Source: Ustilaginoidea virens (taxonomy: Eukaryota; Ascomycota; Sordariomycetes; Hypocreales; Clavicipitaceae). From it: 64,000 nucleotides of DNA. A model generated the notes under the pieces. That model was not told the origin of the DNA and did not search any database. It saw only the letters and a program-made list of their open reading frames with translations. Position numbers and translations under genes: made by a program. How positions within the stretch are numbered: position 1 is the stretch's first letter; every line of letters starts with the position of its first letter. Positions 46,945-58,196 of this stretch are shown piece after piece. Location: the NCBI RefSeq assembly GCF_000687475.1, contig NC_057319.1:2604001-2668000 (forward strand), written 5' to 3'.

Positions 46945-48327
46945 ATGAACTTGTCCAAAAAGCTGGACCGAGCCGTCCAGTGGGCCGGGGAGAAGATGGG
47001 CTCCGATGCGAAAACTTCCCATTCAGAAGAGTTCCAGAGGTTAGAGGCCGAGATGAGTCTCCGCCAAGAGGGTATGTTGATGTCGTACTCGCTTCGACGC
47101 TCGGAGACGTTGGTTTCGCTGACGGATCGCGTCCAGGAATGGAACACCTCCAAAAGGCCACCTCGGTATATTCGAAATGGCTTTCCCGCCGATGCGATGC
47201 GTTTGAGGACAAGGGTCGCAGCCCTCCATCTGCCCTTTTAGGTCGCACCATGACGGCTCATGGAAACGAGTTTGAGCCCGACTCCGACTTTGGCAATGCT
47301 CTTGTTGCCGTTGGTCGCGCCAACGAGCGCGTCGCCAATCTGCACAGCAACTTTGCCGACGACGTCACTGCCAACTGGCTTCACCATGTGGATCGAAACG
47401 TCACAATGATGAGAGACTATCAGGTACTCGATAAGCACGTGGGAACATGTCGAACAAGTGTCCATGCTAATCCATGTCCCGTAGACGGCTCGGAAGAAGC
47501 TTGAAAGTCGTCGGCTAGCTTACGATGCCAGTGTGTCCAAGATGCAAAAATCGAAACGGGACGACTTTCGAGTTGAGGAAGAAATGCGCATCAACAAGAC
47601 CAAGTTTGACGATGCAAGCGAGGATGTCATGAGACGCATGCAAGACGTGCAAGCCTCCGAGGCAGATTCCATTGCCGCCCTCGACGCGTTCTTAGAGTCG
47701 CAACTCAATTACCACGAGAAAGCCGCAGAGGAATTACGTCGTGTCCGTCACGCATTGGCCGAGGGTGGTCGACCAGACTCACCGTCTGGAGCTGAGCTGC
47801 GCATTTCTAGAGCGCGTTCCAATACATCAAGATCATGGCAAGATGCCAGGCAGGGAGAGTCGGGCAGGTCAAGCCCGCTACCCGAAAGAGCTCCTCCCCG
47901 CCGCGCAGCAAGTTCGCATGTTGCACCGCCGCTACCGACACAACCACCGTCTCTTCCCGCGCCTTCACAGTCTTCGCGCCAGTCCCTGGCCCGAGCAGCA
48001 ATTTCTGGAACCAGAACTCCGCTTGCGTCTGCAGGAGCACGGGCGCCGTCCTTGAGGGCCACGGCGGATACTGGAGGCTATGGACACCAGTCCGACGACG
48101 TCTTCCGAGACGATGATGATTCGACGGGTAGCGGTGACGGCAGCCATGGTTGGGGAAACCGTAGCGCGAGTTCGGCCACCAGTTACGACAGCATATCGCG
48201 CGTCGGAAGTGGAAATGAGTTGAGAAAGGCGACAACGGCGGCGCCACCTCCACCACCACCACCGAACAGGGCAAAGAAGCCCCCCCCACCGCCTGTGCCG
48301 GCGCGACGGGCGCACTTGAATCGCTGA
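46945..48327 (+). CDS. BAR-domain protein with proline-rich tail
   Basis: Membrane-curvature protein of the fungal BAR family. Exons 46945-47071, 47137-47423, 47485-48327; 418 residues. The amphipathic N-terminus MNLSKKLDRAVQWAGEKMG resembles the N-BAR helix 0. Residues about 20-255 are helical and charged, predicted coiled-coil BAR (EEFQRLEAEMSLRQEG, ARKKLESRRLAYDASVSKMQ, YHEKAAEELRRVR). The rest is disordered, Ser/Pro-rich, ending in PPPPPPPNRAKKPPPPP and VPARR, a likely ligand for SH3 proteins. It probably acts in endocytosis or vesicle trafficking with actin-patch partners; this is inferred from architecture. The second intron has a tgctaat branch site. Confidence 0.85.
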
Positions 48328-48953
48328 AGCAGAATTTGCGCCAGACGCAAAAGTTCCAGCTTCGACTAACCCATATGACGAGAGTGGTTCATTTTAAAGG
48401 GGGGGGGGGGGGGGGACCCAAGAAGCGGGCATGTTAAAGACAATCGATAAATCATGATCGGGCTACAAGGGATAGAAGAGATTGGAAAGATAATATGCAT
48501 TGATGAAACTTGTGTGTTTGAGTCAATAATACGGATCGACAATGCTAAACCGGATGTGATTTCGCCAATGCATTGGATGCCAGAATGAATGTGAAGAATG
48601 TGAAGTGTTGTTTTGTCTGGGGTTGGGTATGTACCATGTCAGCACCGAGGACTCTTGAGGCTTGGAAGCACCGTCCGTGCCTGCACCAACAAATGCCGAT
48701 CCGGACCACTTTTGATTAGCAGTTTTCGCGCCACGAGAAGTGGGGCCCTTGACTCTCAGGTGTTAACTGCTCAAGTTTTTTTGAGAAATTCAGTCACGTG
48801 GGGCGCAATTGTTTCCGGCAGCTCATTCGCCTGGTCCCTTTTGAAGCTCTGTGAAGTCACTCCCGGATTCGTCAACTCACATTGCATTGTTGCGCTTCAG
48901 CCAAGTTCCATCCAGCCCTTCATTAGCGTCGCATCCTATAGACTCACGCCGCC
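48328..48953. other. Intergenic spacer
   Basis: 3' flank of the BAR gene with a G17 run (48399-48415) and the promoter of the cyclin gene. No further gene was seen. Confidence 0.6.
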
Positions 48954-50083
48954 ATGGCCACCGAAGATGAGCGATACAGGCAATCGAGTCAATTTCGTCT
49001 CTGGTCTTTCTCGCCAACCAACCTGCAGGAGCTTAGGGACAAGACCAATTCACTGGCAAAACAGCAAATCACATCACGATTGGACCCCGTGCCCGACTTT
49101 CTCACGGCCGATGAAGAAGCCCAACTCGTCAAGTTCTTCACCATCGAGCTCATTCGAGCTGCGCAGTTCTGCGAACTGCCCACCGAAATCCGCTCGACGG
49201 CAGCCGTGTTTCTCCGGCGATTCTACATAACAAACTCCGTCATGACGTATCCCCCTACCGAGCTTCTCAAGACGTGTCTGTTTTTCGGGTGCAAGGCCGA
49301 AGGCTTCTACATCCGACTAGCCAAGTTGGCCGAAAAGTTTCCAAGCACTACGAGTGACCAGATTCTCGCCGGTGAATTTCTGCTTTGCCAAGGCATTCGC
49401 TTTGCTTTTGACGTCCGACACCCCTTTAGAGCGTTGGAAGGGGCCATCCTGGAGCTTCGAAAGAGGCTGCCAGAGGAAGAGCCCAGGGTAAACAATGCAC
49501 ATGCTCGTGCCAGGGAAATACTCAAGTTCAGTTCTCTGGTTACGGATGTGTACTTTCACTTCACACCGAGTCAGATCATGATGGCGTCGCTGTTGATGGT
49601 TGATTCGGGACTTGTGGACGTTTTATTTCCCCGGCCTGTCGGGAGTGCAGGGTTGCGTGTTGACGAAGCCATCGCTACGCATACCGATCTCCACGAAAAA
49701 ATCCTGACGACCCTAAAGAGCTGCCAAGCCATGTTGGAAACGGAGCCGCCTGAAAGAATGACAGAGTATTGGGGAACGGTAAGCGCGCGTTCACGGCTAA
49801 AGTCTTCTTCTTCTTCTTCTCTCCATGCTCGGCCGCTAATGTCCCCAAGCCCGAAATCGTCAAATCGATGAAGCCTTTGCGGAGGAAGTTGCAAAAATGC
49901 CGAGACCCGGATCGTGCCAATCTCGTCGAATTGCAGCGGGCCCGTCGGGAACAAGCAGTGGCAAAGCCCAAGAACGCGAATCCTACAAATGACGGTGCCG
50001 TTTTTGGAGACTCGGACTCCAGAGAAGCCAAGCGCCGAAAAGTCGATAACCCAGACGATGTGTTTGGTCCAGCTCTAAGGTGA
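48954..50083 (+). CDS. Cyclin H (TFIIH/CAK cyclin, Ccl1-like)
   Basis: Regulatory cyclin of the CDK-activating kinase in TFIIH, partner of the Kin28/Cdk7 kinase; acts in the nucleus on the RNA polymerase II tail and in CDK activation. Exons 48954-49778 and 49850-50083; 352 residues. Typical N-terminus ERYRQSSQFRLWSFSPTNL, first cyclin box about 60-165 (AAVFLRRFYITNSVMTYPP, TCLFFGCKAEGFYIRLAKL) and second fold about 170-260 (FSSLVTDVYFHFTPSQI). The tail is basic with a likely nuclear signal (EAKRRKVDN). The ATG sits in a strong fungal context (gccgccATGG). The family's C-terminal part varies, so the splice choice CCAAG|CCCGAA rests mainly on frame. Confidence 0.88.
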
Positions 50084-52577
50084 AAATAGCAAACACCGCG
50101 CTTCCTGTCTCGTTGGCAGCTGCACCGCCGAGCGTGCATTGCGAGCCTACGGCCCGATTATCGCATGTACTATATATTCAAGCATTCGCGTTTGGGCACT
50201 CACTCTACGCCGCCCGTGCTGCGTCGAGGGGGCTGAGGCTCATTGCTCATTGCCGCCGTCAACTGGATGACTGATTGGGCCATGGTTAGGGCCCTGTCAA
50301 ACTGCGCAAAGCCAGCAACTACTATTCGAATTTATCGGATGCCAGGTAAAGTTGGTCGATGAAACTCGAAACCAATCGGCGCAAAGCTCATTCCTGCCAC
50401 AATCCTTCGTTTGAGAAGGCAAAGTCTGTAGGACTCTTGTCGGGAGACCTCTTGCGGATATGTGACTGTGGCATGCCAGCCAATTCACGCACTTGCGACG
50501 CTTGGAGCTGCACAGTCATGTTCATGAAGGGGTGTACCTGCTCATGACTCTGTACGTTTCACACTCACATGGCCATGCTGACGGCTCGGCAGTGGTAGGA
50601 AAGACCTCTCAACGTAACACGTGGTCAAAAGAAGTACCCCACGACAACTCTGGCGTTTCTGTCTTTGCAGTTCCTCGTCAAGGAATTGGAATTTGAACAG
50701 GCTGGACGGGGCTGAAACGGAGCCGGGTTGTTTCTCCAGGCCCAAGAAGGCGATACAGGGCGCAAAGGGCCCATTTGCGTCGTGCCAAGGACTGCGAGTC
50801 TCGCAAGCACTCTGTTTACCCCATCCTGGCCACCCCTGAAAAAACCCTGAACATATTGTTGTCGTCTGTTGAGCAGATGCACTTGAAAAATATCGGCGAA
50901 TCATCCTATCGAATATACAGAAAGTGACCGATTCTCTCCCTAGCATGAAGATTGCGCTAAAAAGGGTCGAACTTGCCAACTCGGAGGCTATTCGTTCTAC
51001 GTCTTTCAGACTTCAGCTTACTACATTGCACTCTGCTGACAGGTCAGCGTGCCCATGGAACGGGAAGGCATCCATAAGGATGGACAACCGGCAATGATAG
51101 GAAAGAACAGGGAGGGACGGCGGTGGTTTCGGCGGTGTCGGCCATGCACAGACTCGTCCCGGAATCCTTCGATGTTGCCATCGGCAACTTCAAGGCAGGC
51201 TACTTGGCGCGTCCACCGAGCCCACGTCGGTCATGGCAACAACCCCAGAGGCGAGTGCCTTGAAGAATGCCACCACCATCGCCACCAGCAAGCATCAACT
51301 TGGCTTGCTCCGCAACACCGACGACCTCTCTCAGAGACGGCGGCGTGTTCTTTGCATCTCCTCCTGACCGCTATTCAAGTGCATCTTCTCTCGCACAGCT
51401 TATGCCAGCTTAAACTAAGCAATCTCCATGTTCAATCTCGCGACGACTATGCGCACAGTGCAGCCTGCTCTGCAACCGGGGGCCATCGCAGAGTCAGCCG
51501 GCCCTGGTCTCCTTTGAAGCCAAGAGATTGCTAGCCCGTTCCACCCCTGGACACCCTCCCTGAACAACGACTCGTTGCCTATTGCTTGCGTATGAGAGCA
51601 TCACGTCTGTCATGAAGAAGATTCAAGCTCTTCGCGGGCCAAGCTAGCGGAACAACCACCGTCGTCGGATAAGCCGGCAAGCGTTTCTCGGAAAACCCGA
51701 CCGATACGCCCTAGAGGGCGGCCCATTAAGCCTAGTACCCGGGTCGAGGGGCAATTGCCCGGCCTGCATCTTGTCAGCTTCGTTTGGTTTCATGTACTCC
51801 TTTATAGAAGGACGTGGAAGCTCCCATTGCCGAACCGTGACGGAGGCTGCGGTGGCACTAGCATCCGCTCAATACTTGATGATATCGTGTAGCTGGTAAA
51901 GCTATCTAGGTCCTAGGTCGTTGTAGACTACTTTTCAAATAGACGTACTTGGGCTCTGCAACCAACATTCTAATGTCTCATGCATTCAACACGTGTCGTC
52001 TCGCCCAGATATCTGCAGCTGAGCAACATCACGGAATGTCGAGGTCATCCACGTTGATCGCGGGCGGTCCCGCTTCCAAATGGCCGCCTCGTGAATTGGA
52101 TTTTGCAATGTCACTAGCCTCCTTCCCCGGTCGGTCTTTGGTATCAACATCATCCCAAATTGCGAAATGCAAAGGGGTACCTCTTGGAGTTGGGTTTCCC
52201 TATGTGAATTAGTAAGGTAGGCTATCTTGCTATATCTTGCCCTACTATTGTGTGCATTCATTAAACTATCCTTGCAGCTTTACATAGCACCTTGGAATTT
52301 TTTGAAATTTAGTATTTTCCTTGGTACTAAGTTACTTTGTTTTAAGTTTACTGGCCCCTTAAGAATATGGCCTGAGTCTAATTCCCCTCCTTTTCATTTT
52401 GTTAAACTTATTATGCTGTTTTCATTCGCAGGTTGTATAGAGTCGGGTGTCGGCAAGCTTCATCCATCTGTAGGAACCACAACCAGGTCAGGGTTTGTGC
52501 ACTCGACAGACAGCATGGCCGAACGCTACAGGCGGCGGACGAGTCAAACGCTTCTTCGATCGGCGCGTCCTGCTTCC
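50084..52577. other. Intergenic region
   Basis: Region of 2.5 kb without a supported gene. About 52230-52430 is AT-richer and, on the minus strand, shows short coding-like fragments (HILKGPVNLKQSNLV) broken by stops, perhaps an old transposon relic. Confidence 0.5.
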
Positions 52578-52586
52578 GGCAAAGTC
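52578..52586. repeat. Target-site duplication, left of transposon copy B
   Basis: ggcaaagtc, repeated exactly at 53180-53188. Confidence 0.85.
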
Positions 52587-53179
52587 GAGGGTACAGGTCA
52601 ACCGACCTGTGTTCCCCCCTTGTCATCCGACCCCCCCATAATAACTTAACTGACCTGACCATTGCTGTGGGCTATACTCTTAATATAATTGGTTTATTAG
52701 GGAATAGTGGGTCAGGTCACTTTATATAGAAAGCTATATGGAGAAGTACTTTCTCTGATATTTTACTAGGTTCTTAGGTAGGGGTACTTAGTAAAAGAAA
52801 TTAAAGAAATCGCTTTCTTTAGAAAAATATAGGGAGAAATACTTTCTCTGCTGTTTTATTAGGTTCTTACGTAAGGGTACCTAGTAAGAATATTAAAGAA
52901 GTCACTTTCTATAAAAAAAGTCTATGTAAAGGTACTTTATCTACTTTTAATATTAGGTTCTTAGGTAGGGATACCTAGTAAAAATATAAGGGAAGTCACT
53001 CACTATAGAAAAATATATATAAAGATACTTATAGTCTAGTGGCTACTATAGATTAAGGGATCTACTACTATTTATTACTGTATCTCTATATTAGGAAAGA
53101 GCATTGGTCAGGTCTGTTAAGTTATTATGGGGGGGTCGAATGACTAGGGGGGGGCATAGGTCGGTTGATATGTAGTCTC
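52587..53179. mobile_element. MITE-like DNA transposon, copy B (593 bp, inverted relative to copy A)
   Basis: Same family as 38178-38955. The ends match base for base over long stretches in the opposite orientation. It is about 185 bp shorter because it has fewer of the internal AT-rich units. It carries no open frame of its own. It sits 90 bp past the stop codon of the secreted-protein gene at 53269-53727, so probably in its 3' UTR. Confidence 0.9.
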
Positions 53180-53188
53180 GGCAAAGTC
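53180..53188. repeat. Target-site duplication, right of transposon copy B
   Basis: ggcaaagtc, identical to 52578-52586. Confidence 0.85.
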
Positions 53189-53268
53189 GGTGACTCAATG
53201 CTGGAAAGAAAGCACGCAACTCCCCGGCCATCCGCCCCCTCCCCCCCACATCCCCAACCCCCCTGGAT

Positions 53269-53727
53269 CTACATTGCACGCAGCAACTCCATAATCAGGG
53301 CAATGTAGCTGTCGAGCACCTCCTTGGGGATGTTGTGCTCCTTGGCGGTGCTCACTTGCACCAACTTGTCCAACGCCTGAGAGGCGTCGCGGTCCGCATG
53401 ATCTTGCAAGTATGCCACCAGTCTTTTGGCGTACTCAAAGGCAAGAATCTCCATCGTCGGAGGACACGCGGCCATGCCGCAAGGAATTAAGAAAGACGAT
53501 AGCAAATAGTGCCGGATGTCCAGTGCGAAAGCGTCCCTGGCCTCTGGTTCCAAGGAGGCAACAGATGCTTTGTAAAGCATCCTACGGTCCTCCATCGATA
53601 TGCCTGTACCCCTTGTTGAATGGTCGTGGTCTGGGGCACCGGGCGTCGGGGCCGCCAAGCCAAGGCTGAGCAGGGCTACCATGATGAAGAGTATGGCCTG
53701 GGCCAGGAGCGAAGGGCGCGGTAACAT
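53269..53727 (-). CDS. Secreted protein of unknown function (152 residues)
   Basis: Not recognised. Single exon. A hydrophobic signal peptide (LLAQAILFIMVALLSLGLAA) is followed by a short Pro/His-rich segment and a helical domain of about 110 residues with only two cysteines (IPCGMAACPP). That domain is acidic with regular leucines (AFEYAKRLVAYLQDHADRD). Size and secretion fit a small secreted or effector-like protein, but no motif supports a role. The nearest neighbour is transposon copy B, just downstream. Confidence 0.7.
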   Translation of the reverse strand: MLPRPSLLAQAILFIMVALLSLGLAAPTPGAPDHDHSTRGTGISMEDRRMLYKASVASLEPEARDAFALDIRHYLLSSFLIPCGMAACPPTMEILAFEYAKRLVAYLQDHADRDASQALDKLVQVSTAKEHNIPKEVLDSYIALIMELLRAM

Positions 53728-54499
53728 GGCTGCTGGCTGGTCCTTGACGCGGTGTAGTTGGTAACCGGTGATGGGCTGCGAGTTCTATGAATTTGCCGCA
53801 CGGACGGGATGCTGGCTCGGTCGAGTTCTGAGCGGAAATCTTATTGTAGTGTGATGAGGAGGGGAAAATTGGATGCATTACGGCGGGTTGGCTCGTTTTT
53901 AAAGGCGCTGTTGGAGTTGAGGCCGCGACGGCGGTACGAGTCGATGGGCCCGGTCGTAACAGCGCAGGTCCACCAGAGCACGTTGGTATGTATCAACTTT
54001 GAGGCCAAGATCCAAGTAAGTGCGTGCGCCTCGGGATACAAATGGCTCAATATTATGAAAACAAAAGGGGGGGATAGTTTGTCCTGTCGATAGATAGCCT
54101 TGTCGCTAGCACCAGACTTGACCTGTGAGCAGTACACCTGCTAGCTAGCAACGGCGATATTGCTGGGCAATGAGGTAGAATGACCTCTGTAATATGTAGC
54201 TACGTATAGTAGTCGCGCTATTGCAGCTATCACTGCAGTAGAAAAGAAATCCTGCTACATTATTTGCCGACGCGCAGATTTTGAACGCTAATTTTGAGCC
54301 GCCGCGCCATATGATTTAGCGCACTGGCGTACTTGCTGTTGTGCGCTTAATTAGCGTCCACTATATTCTTCACAGACTATTCTGTAGGCGGCCCTCGCAA
54401 GGGCGATATATCGTGAACAGGGCTGGGTTGATAGTCTCTAGGACGCTTCTAGAAAGCTGTGTTGCAGATCCGTGCTAATTCTTTCAAGGCGCCATCATT

Positions 54500-54640
54500 T
54501 ATGTCGAGTGCGCCGAGTTCTGTTGCGCCAGGCGCACTTGCTTGGATCACGGCCTAACAAGGGCTTGATGTTGATGCCGTTTGGTGTTGGCGTTGAAGAG
54601 GATCCGCCTTGTAAGCGCTGCGCTGTGAGTGGAAGACTTC
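54500..54640 (+). pseudogene. Possible relic of a Zn2Cys6 cluster
   Basis: One frame reads VECAEFCCARRTCLDHG, and a second frame slightly downstream reads EEDPPCKRCAVSG, like the two halves of a fungal zinc cluster split by a frameshift and stops. No fungal-TF domain follows. Weak; chance similarity is possible. Confidence 0.2.
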
Positions 54641-57040
54641 GAAACAGGGGTGGATTTCAACGTCGCGAGTTCAGCAAACCACGAGGCCGATGGAGTCGCT
54701 CCATTCCGACTGGAAAAACTCTATTCCTCACGAAATCGCGGGAGGGAAAAAAAAAAAAAAAAAAAAAAAAGGAAGAAAATACGCAAGCCATCTGCATACA
54801 AGCGAATCAGGTCGCTGCCGATGCGCGATTCCTCTTGGCCGCCGGAAGGCAAAGGTGTCCGAATCGGCGTCGATACTCGGCAACTTGCGCATCAACATCA
54901 AAATCCGGTAGCTTCATACTCGTAGGAACATGGTACTACGGCCGGCCGTGTGAGTTCTGCGCCAAACGTGCAGCTCCGCTCCAAACAGCAAAAGCCGCGC
55001 TGGTGGCAGGCCTTGGGCGGTATATCGCTGCTGGGCCACGGGGACTGTTCATGGAGTACTCGGCAATGCCAGAGGCGAGGGAACAGGCGGGTTAGCCAAG
55101 TCTGGCGCTGCACCGGCGATGCGGATGGCGCTGCGGAAAGGACACTCGGCCAAGACGGTGCTGCGAGAGAAGGGACTCTTGGGGTGGTGAGATTCCTCCA
55201 CATCTTCTTCTTACCCCTTCCCCTCTGCGGAAGGTTCGATAGATGTACCGTGGCAGAAGCGGACTGACCGGGAGGCGACAGGAACGTGAGACTGCTGCCA
55301 GCATAAAGCGGCGTCAAGGCAACTTCCTCGCCAAGGTGTACAGTTCGACAGAGGCGCGGCTTCCTCACGGACCCGATGTAGTAAGCATTCCGGATCTCAA
55401 AGTCGCCGCAGTAGCTCGCACCAAGAGATTGCCCGAGACGGCACTTGGCTGGTTGCGGTTTCGGAGGGAGGATGGACAAGGGCGATGGGGACTTTCGGAT
55501 CCCGAGAACAAGCCAGGCATGAATGGACGCGCGGTGACGGGAGGGGGGGCACAAGGATGCAAGCGTCAGCTGGTCCTGCTCCTGACAAGGTGCAGCATCC
55601 CAGCAAAGGCGAGGGGCAAGGCTAGATCGCCAGCCATATGCTGGTCGGCCGTGCGTCACTCTCGTCGGCCATGAAGCCATCGCCGGCTGCTGCAGGCCCC
55701 GTGATCTGCAGAAGGTCGCCAGGGGAGGGGGGTGGTCGCGGAGCCGGCATTGGCCCAGCGGGGGGCTCGATTACTATGCTGGGGACGCTGGGCCGGGCAG
55801 CCCCTTTCATGATGGCCGGCTTGCCGTCTCTTTTGGTTGTCGTGATTCGTGATGCGTGTCGCGTGATGCGCGATGCTGCCGTTGGCGATGCTGCAGTTGG
55901 CCGCCAAGAACTCGACGAGCCAATGGGGCAGCCACGTGACGGGCTGACGGGCTGGCAAGTGGCGGCAGCTACCAAAGGTACCTTAGTAAGAATGGCCCAG
56001 TCGCCAGCCGGCACCTTTCCCTTTTAGGCCTCCACAGGGTGCGGAGCTGGCCAATGAAAGTCTGACCAACGGACGCCCTACCCCGCTCGACCACCGCATT
56101 AAGTGGAGACTCCAAGACCGAAGATAGAGGGCAGAAGGTGCCTCCGCACCCGGGCGGGACGACAGACGGCGGTCCATCTCCGGTCTCCGCCCCGGGGTCG
56201 GGCACTCGGTCCAGTAATCTACTAATCCCATTAGAAAAGTCACTTCGACGATCCATCAGAACCCGTCCCGAGCGCTGCTGCCGCCGGCTCGTCTCCTCTC
56301 GCCACGGCCTTGGAAACGCTGGCTTCGCACAGGACGGCAATTGCCGCCGGCAAGCTGGCTCTGCAAGGCTCGCGCTCGTCATGGCCCGTGGCACGGCCAT
56401 TTTCCACGGGAACCATCAATCGTCTGCTTGCAGGGTCCAAAGTACTGAGCCGGCATGGCCCAGCTTCCCTTGCCGTTGGCCACGGGCAGATGAAGCTCGA
56501 ATTGCGTCTGGGAAACAGTGCTGTGCCGCGGTTGTTTGCAGTACTGCGGGGTGCTTGAGGGCTCTCCCGGTTGCCGGATGCCGGTTGCCGGTTGCCGGCC
56601 AAGTGGCAAGCTGCCAGTGTCTACTGTGGTCGGCCATTAGTAACTAGGCTCGCACCACAGTAAGTCGGGGGCGCTGGGCTTGCTTGGCCGAAATGGAGCG
56701 CGCCAAGCTGGTAAAGCAAAGCTGACCCCCTTTTCGCCAAGTTTTGCGGGGAAACGGAGACATCCACTGCATGCCAAAACGGTGGCTTTTAGTAATATGC
56801 ACGAACAAGGGGTTGTCCACACTCATCTTCCTGACTCTGCCTAGCGTATCGCTCCGGGGACCGGCCCAATGCCCGTGGCTGTGGGTGATGAAACATCGTG
56901 CGGACCAGGTGGGTGGTGGGCTGTCGTAAATCGCATACTCCGCTCCACGTTGGCTCCAACGGAATCTTTGAACCCAGCTTGTCGGTCCCATGATGCAATG
57001 GTTGTTGAAATGCCGTGACATGAGTTTCACCACTTGTAGG

Positions 57041-57047
57041 TATAAAG
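57041..57047 (+). promoter_or_regulatory. Candidate TATA box of the secreted protein gene at 57150
   Basis: tataaag, 109 nt before the start codon. Confidence 0.45.
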
Positions 57048-57149
57048 GAGTCGGCCTCGCTGCTGTCCAAAAGGGCAAAAAACTCCATCCAAAAAGACTT
57101 CAACTCATCACAAGAACCAGTTATACAACCTCTTTCCCATACAAAGAAA

Positions 57150-58196
57150 ATGATCTCTTCGGCCCTTCCCCTCGCCGCGGTCATTGGCAGCCTGGCTGTG
57201 GGAAGCGTCCATGCTTTGCCGGCCAACGCCAATGCCCACGCTGCAGCACCAGCCAAAGCCACTCTCGGGAAAATGCTTTGGATCGACGGAGTGCCGGTAG
57301 AGAGAGCCCCGGCCAATGAGGTGGTCGGCCGTGGCCTTTTCCAAAGGGCCTCTCCATGCAGTGCCAGCGAAGAGGTTCTCGTCTGTGCGAAGCGCATAGC
57401 GCAAAAGTTTGTAAACAACGTCTCCGCGGACCAAGAGCTGCCGAGAAAGCAGCTTGTGTGGAGGACCAACCCCAAGTATCACAGCCGCATGGGCTGGTCC
57501 GACATGACTCTCGACTACACGCCGGTCTTTGGGTCCTGCAAGTTATCCGAGCCCGTGGTTGTCAGCCAGGGCGAGCTTTTTGCCTGCAGCGTGCAAGGTA
57601 AGGAAGCAGGAAGCAGCAGCAGCCTCGTCGTGCCCCGCGATAGTCGGTTGCCTTTGCTAACATCCCCACCCCTGTCATCTATAGGAGGCTGCTCCCAGAC
57701 CTTTATACAATCCAAGACTACTACCCAGACCGAAAACTACGGCTACAAGGTCGGCACATCCGTGACCACCTCGGGCACCATTGGCCTGGTCTCCCTGTCG
57801 GTCGGCGTGTCGAGTGAATGGAACCAGGGCTGGTCCAGCACCAACCAGGTTCAAACGACCAGCCAGAGAACCTACAACCTGGCCAACGGGGAAGTCTGTG
57901 CCCCAACAACAGTCCAGATCCAGATGGATTGCATTGGCGACTTCAAGGACGCCCAGCTCACGTTCCACACCAACAAGGCAAAAGACCCAGTCCAGACGCA
58001 AAGCCTGAGGTCGTGGTGTGATAGCGGCAAGTCAAACCCGCAACAAATGACCGACTGGCAGAAATGGACCGGACAAGACTTCAACGTGCTCTGCAACTCT
58101 GTCTATAACTCCAGAGTCCCGCGAAAGATGTTCCTCGGCTCTGGGGCGTTGGACAACTCTCCTTGGACTGTCCAGGGATGCTCCATGGGCAGCTAG
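57150..58196 (+). CDS. Secreted protein with aerolysin-like central segment
   Basis: Exons 57150-57597 and 57685-58196 joined across G|GA; 319 residues. A signal peptide (about 1-22) is followed by a probable propeptide and a mature region with several cysteines. The middle (about residues 155-225) is a long run of alternating Ser/Thr and hydrophobic residues, symmetrical around SGTIGLVSLSVGVSS and flanked by KTTTQTENYGYKVG and NQGWSSTNQVQTTSQRTY. Aerolysin/ETX-MTX2-type proteins have this pattern in their membrane-inserting hairpin. That likeness is my inference from pattern alone; a non-toxic lectin-like or wall protein is possible. The 87-bp intron (57598-57684, tgctaac branch site) is stop-free and in frame, so an unspliced message would encode 29 extra residues. 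Confidence 0.75.
   Translation: MISSALPLAAVIGSLAVGSVHALPANANAHAAAPAKATLGKMLWIDGVPVERAPANEVVGRGLFQRASPCSASEEVLVCAKRIAQKFVNNVSADQELPRKQLVWRTNPKYHSRMGWSDMTLDYTPVFGSCKLSEPVVVSQGELFACSVQGKEAGSSSSLVVPRDSRLPLLTSPPLSSIGGCSQTFIQSKTTTQTENYGYKVGTSVTTSGTIGLVSLSVGVSSEWNQGWSSTNQVQTTSQRTYNLANGEVCAPTTVQIQMDCIGDFKDAQLTFHTNKAKDPVQTQSLRSWCDSGKSNPQQMTDWQKWTGQDFNVLCNSVYNSRVPRKMFLGSGALDNSPWTVQGCSMGS

Larger units (their letters stand above)
53728..57149. other. Long intergenic region, possible gene relics
   Basis: Region of 3.4 kb. Frames of 120-260 codons near 54.5-56.6 kb overlap on opposite strands and show no convincing domain. An A24 run lies at 54747-54770. A degenerate cysteine cluster at about 54500-54640 is listed separately. 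The promoter of the next gene lies at the right end. Confidence 0.5.

Noticed and set aside
50542..51534. Several 70-160-codon frames downstream of cyclin H
   Set aside because: No initiation context, domain or consistent strand; judged non-coding.
54898..55680. 260-codon minus-strand frame
   Set aside because: Low-complexity Ser/Pro/Arg composition and no domain; the opposite strand is equally open, so it is not convincing.
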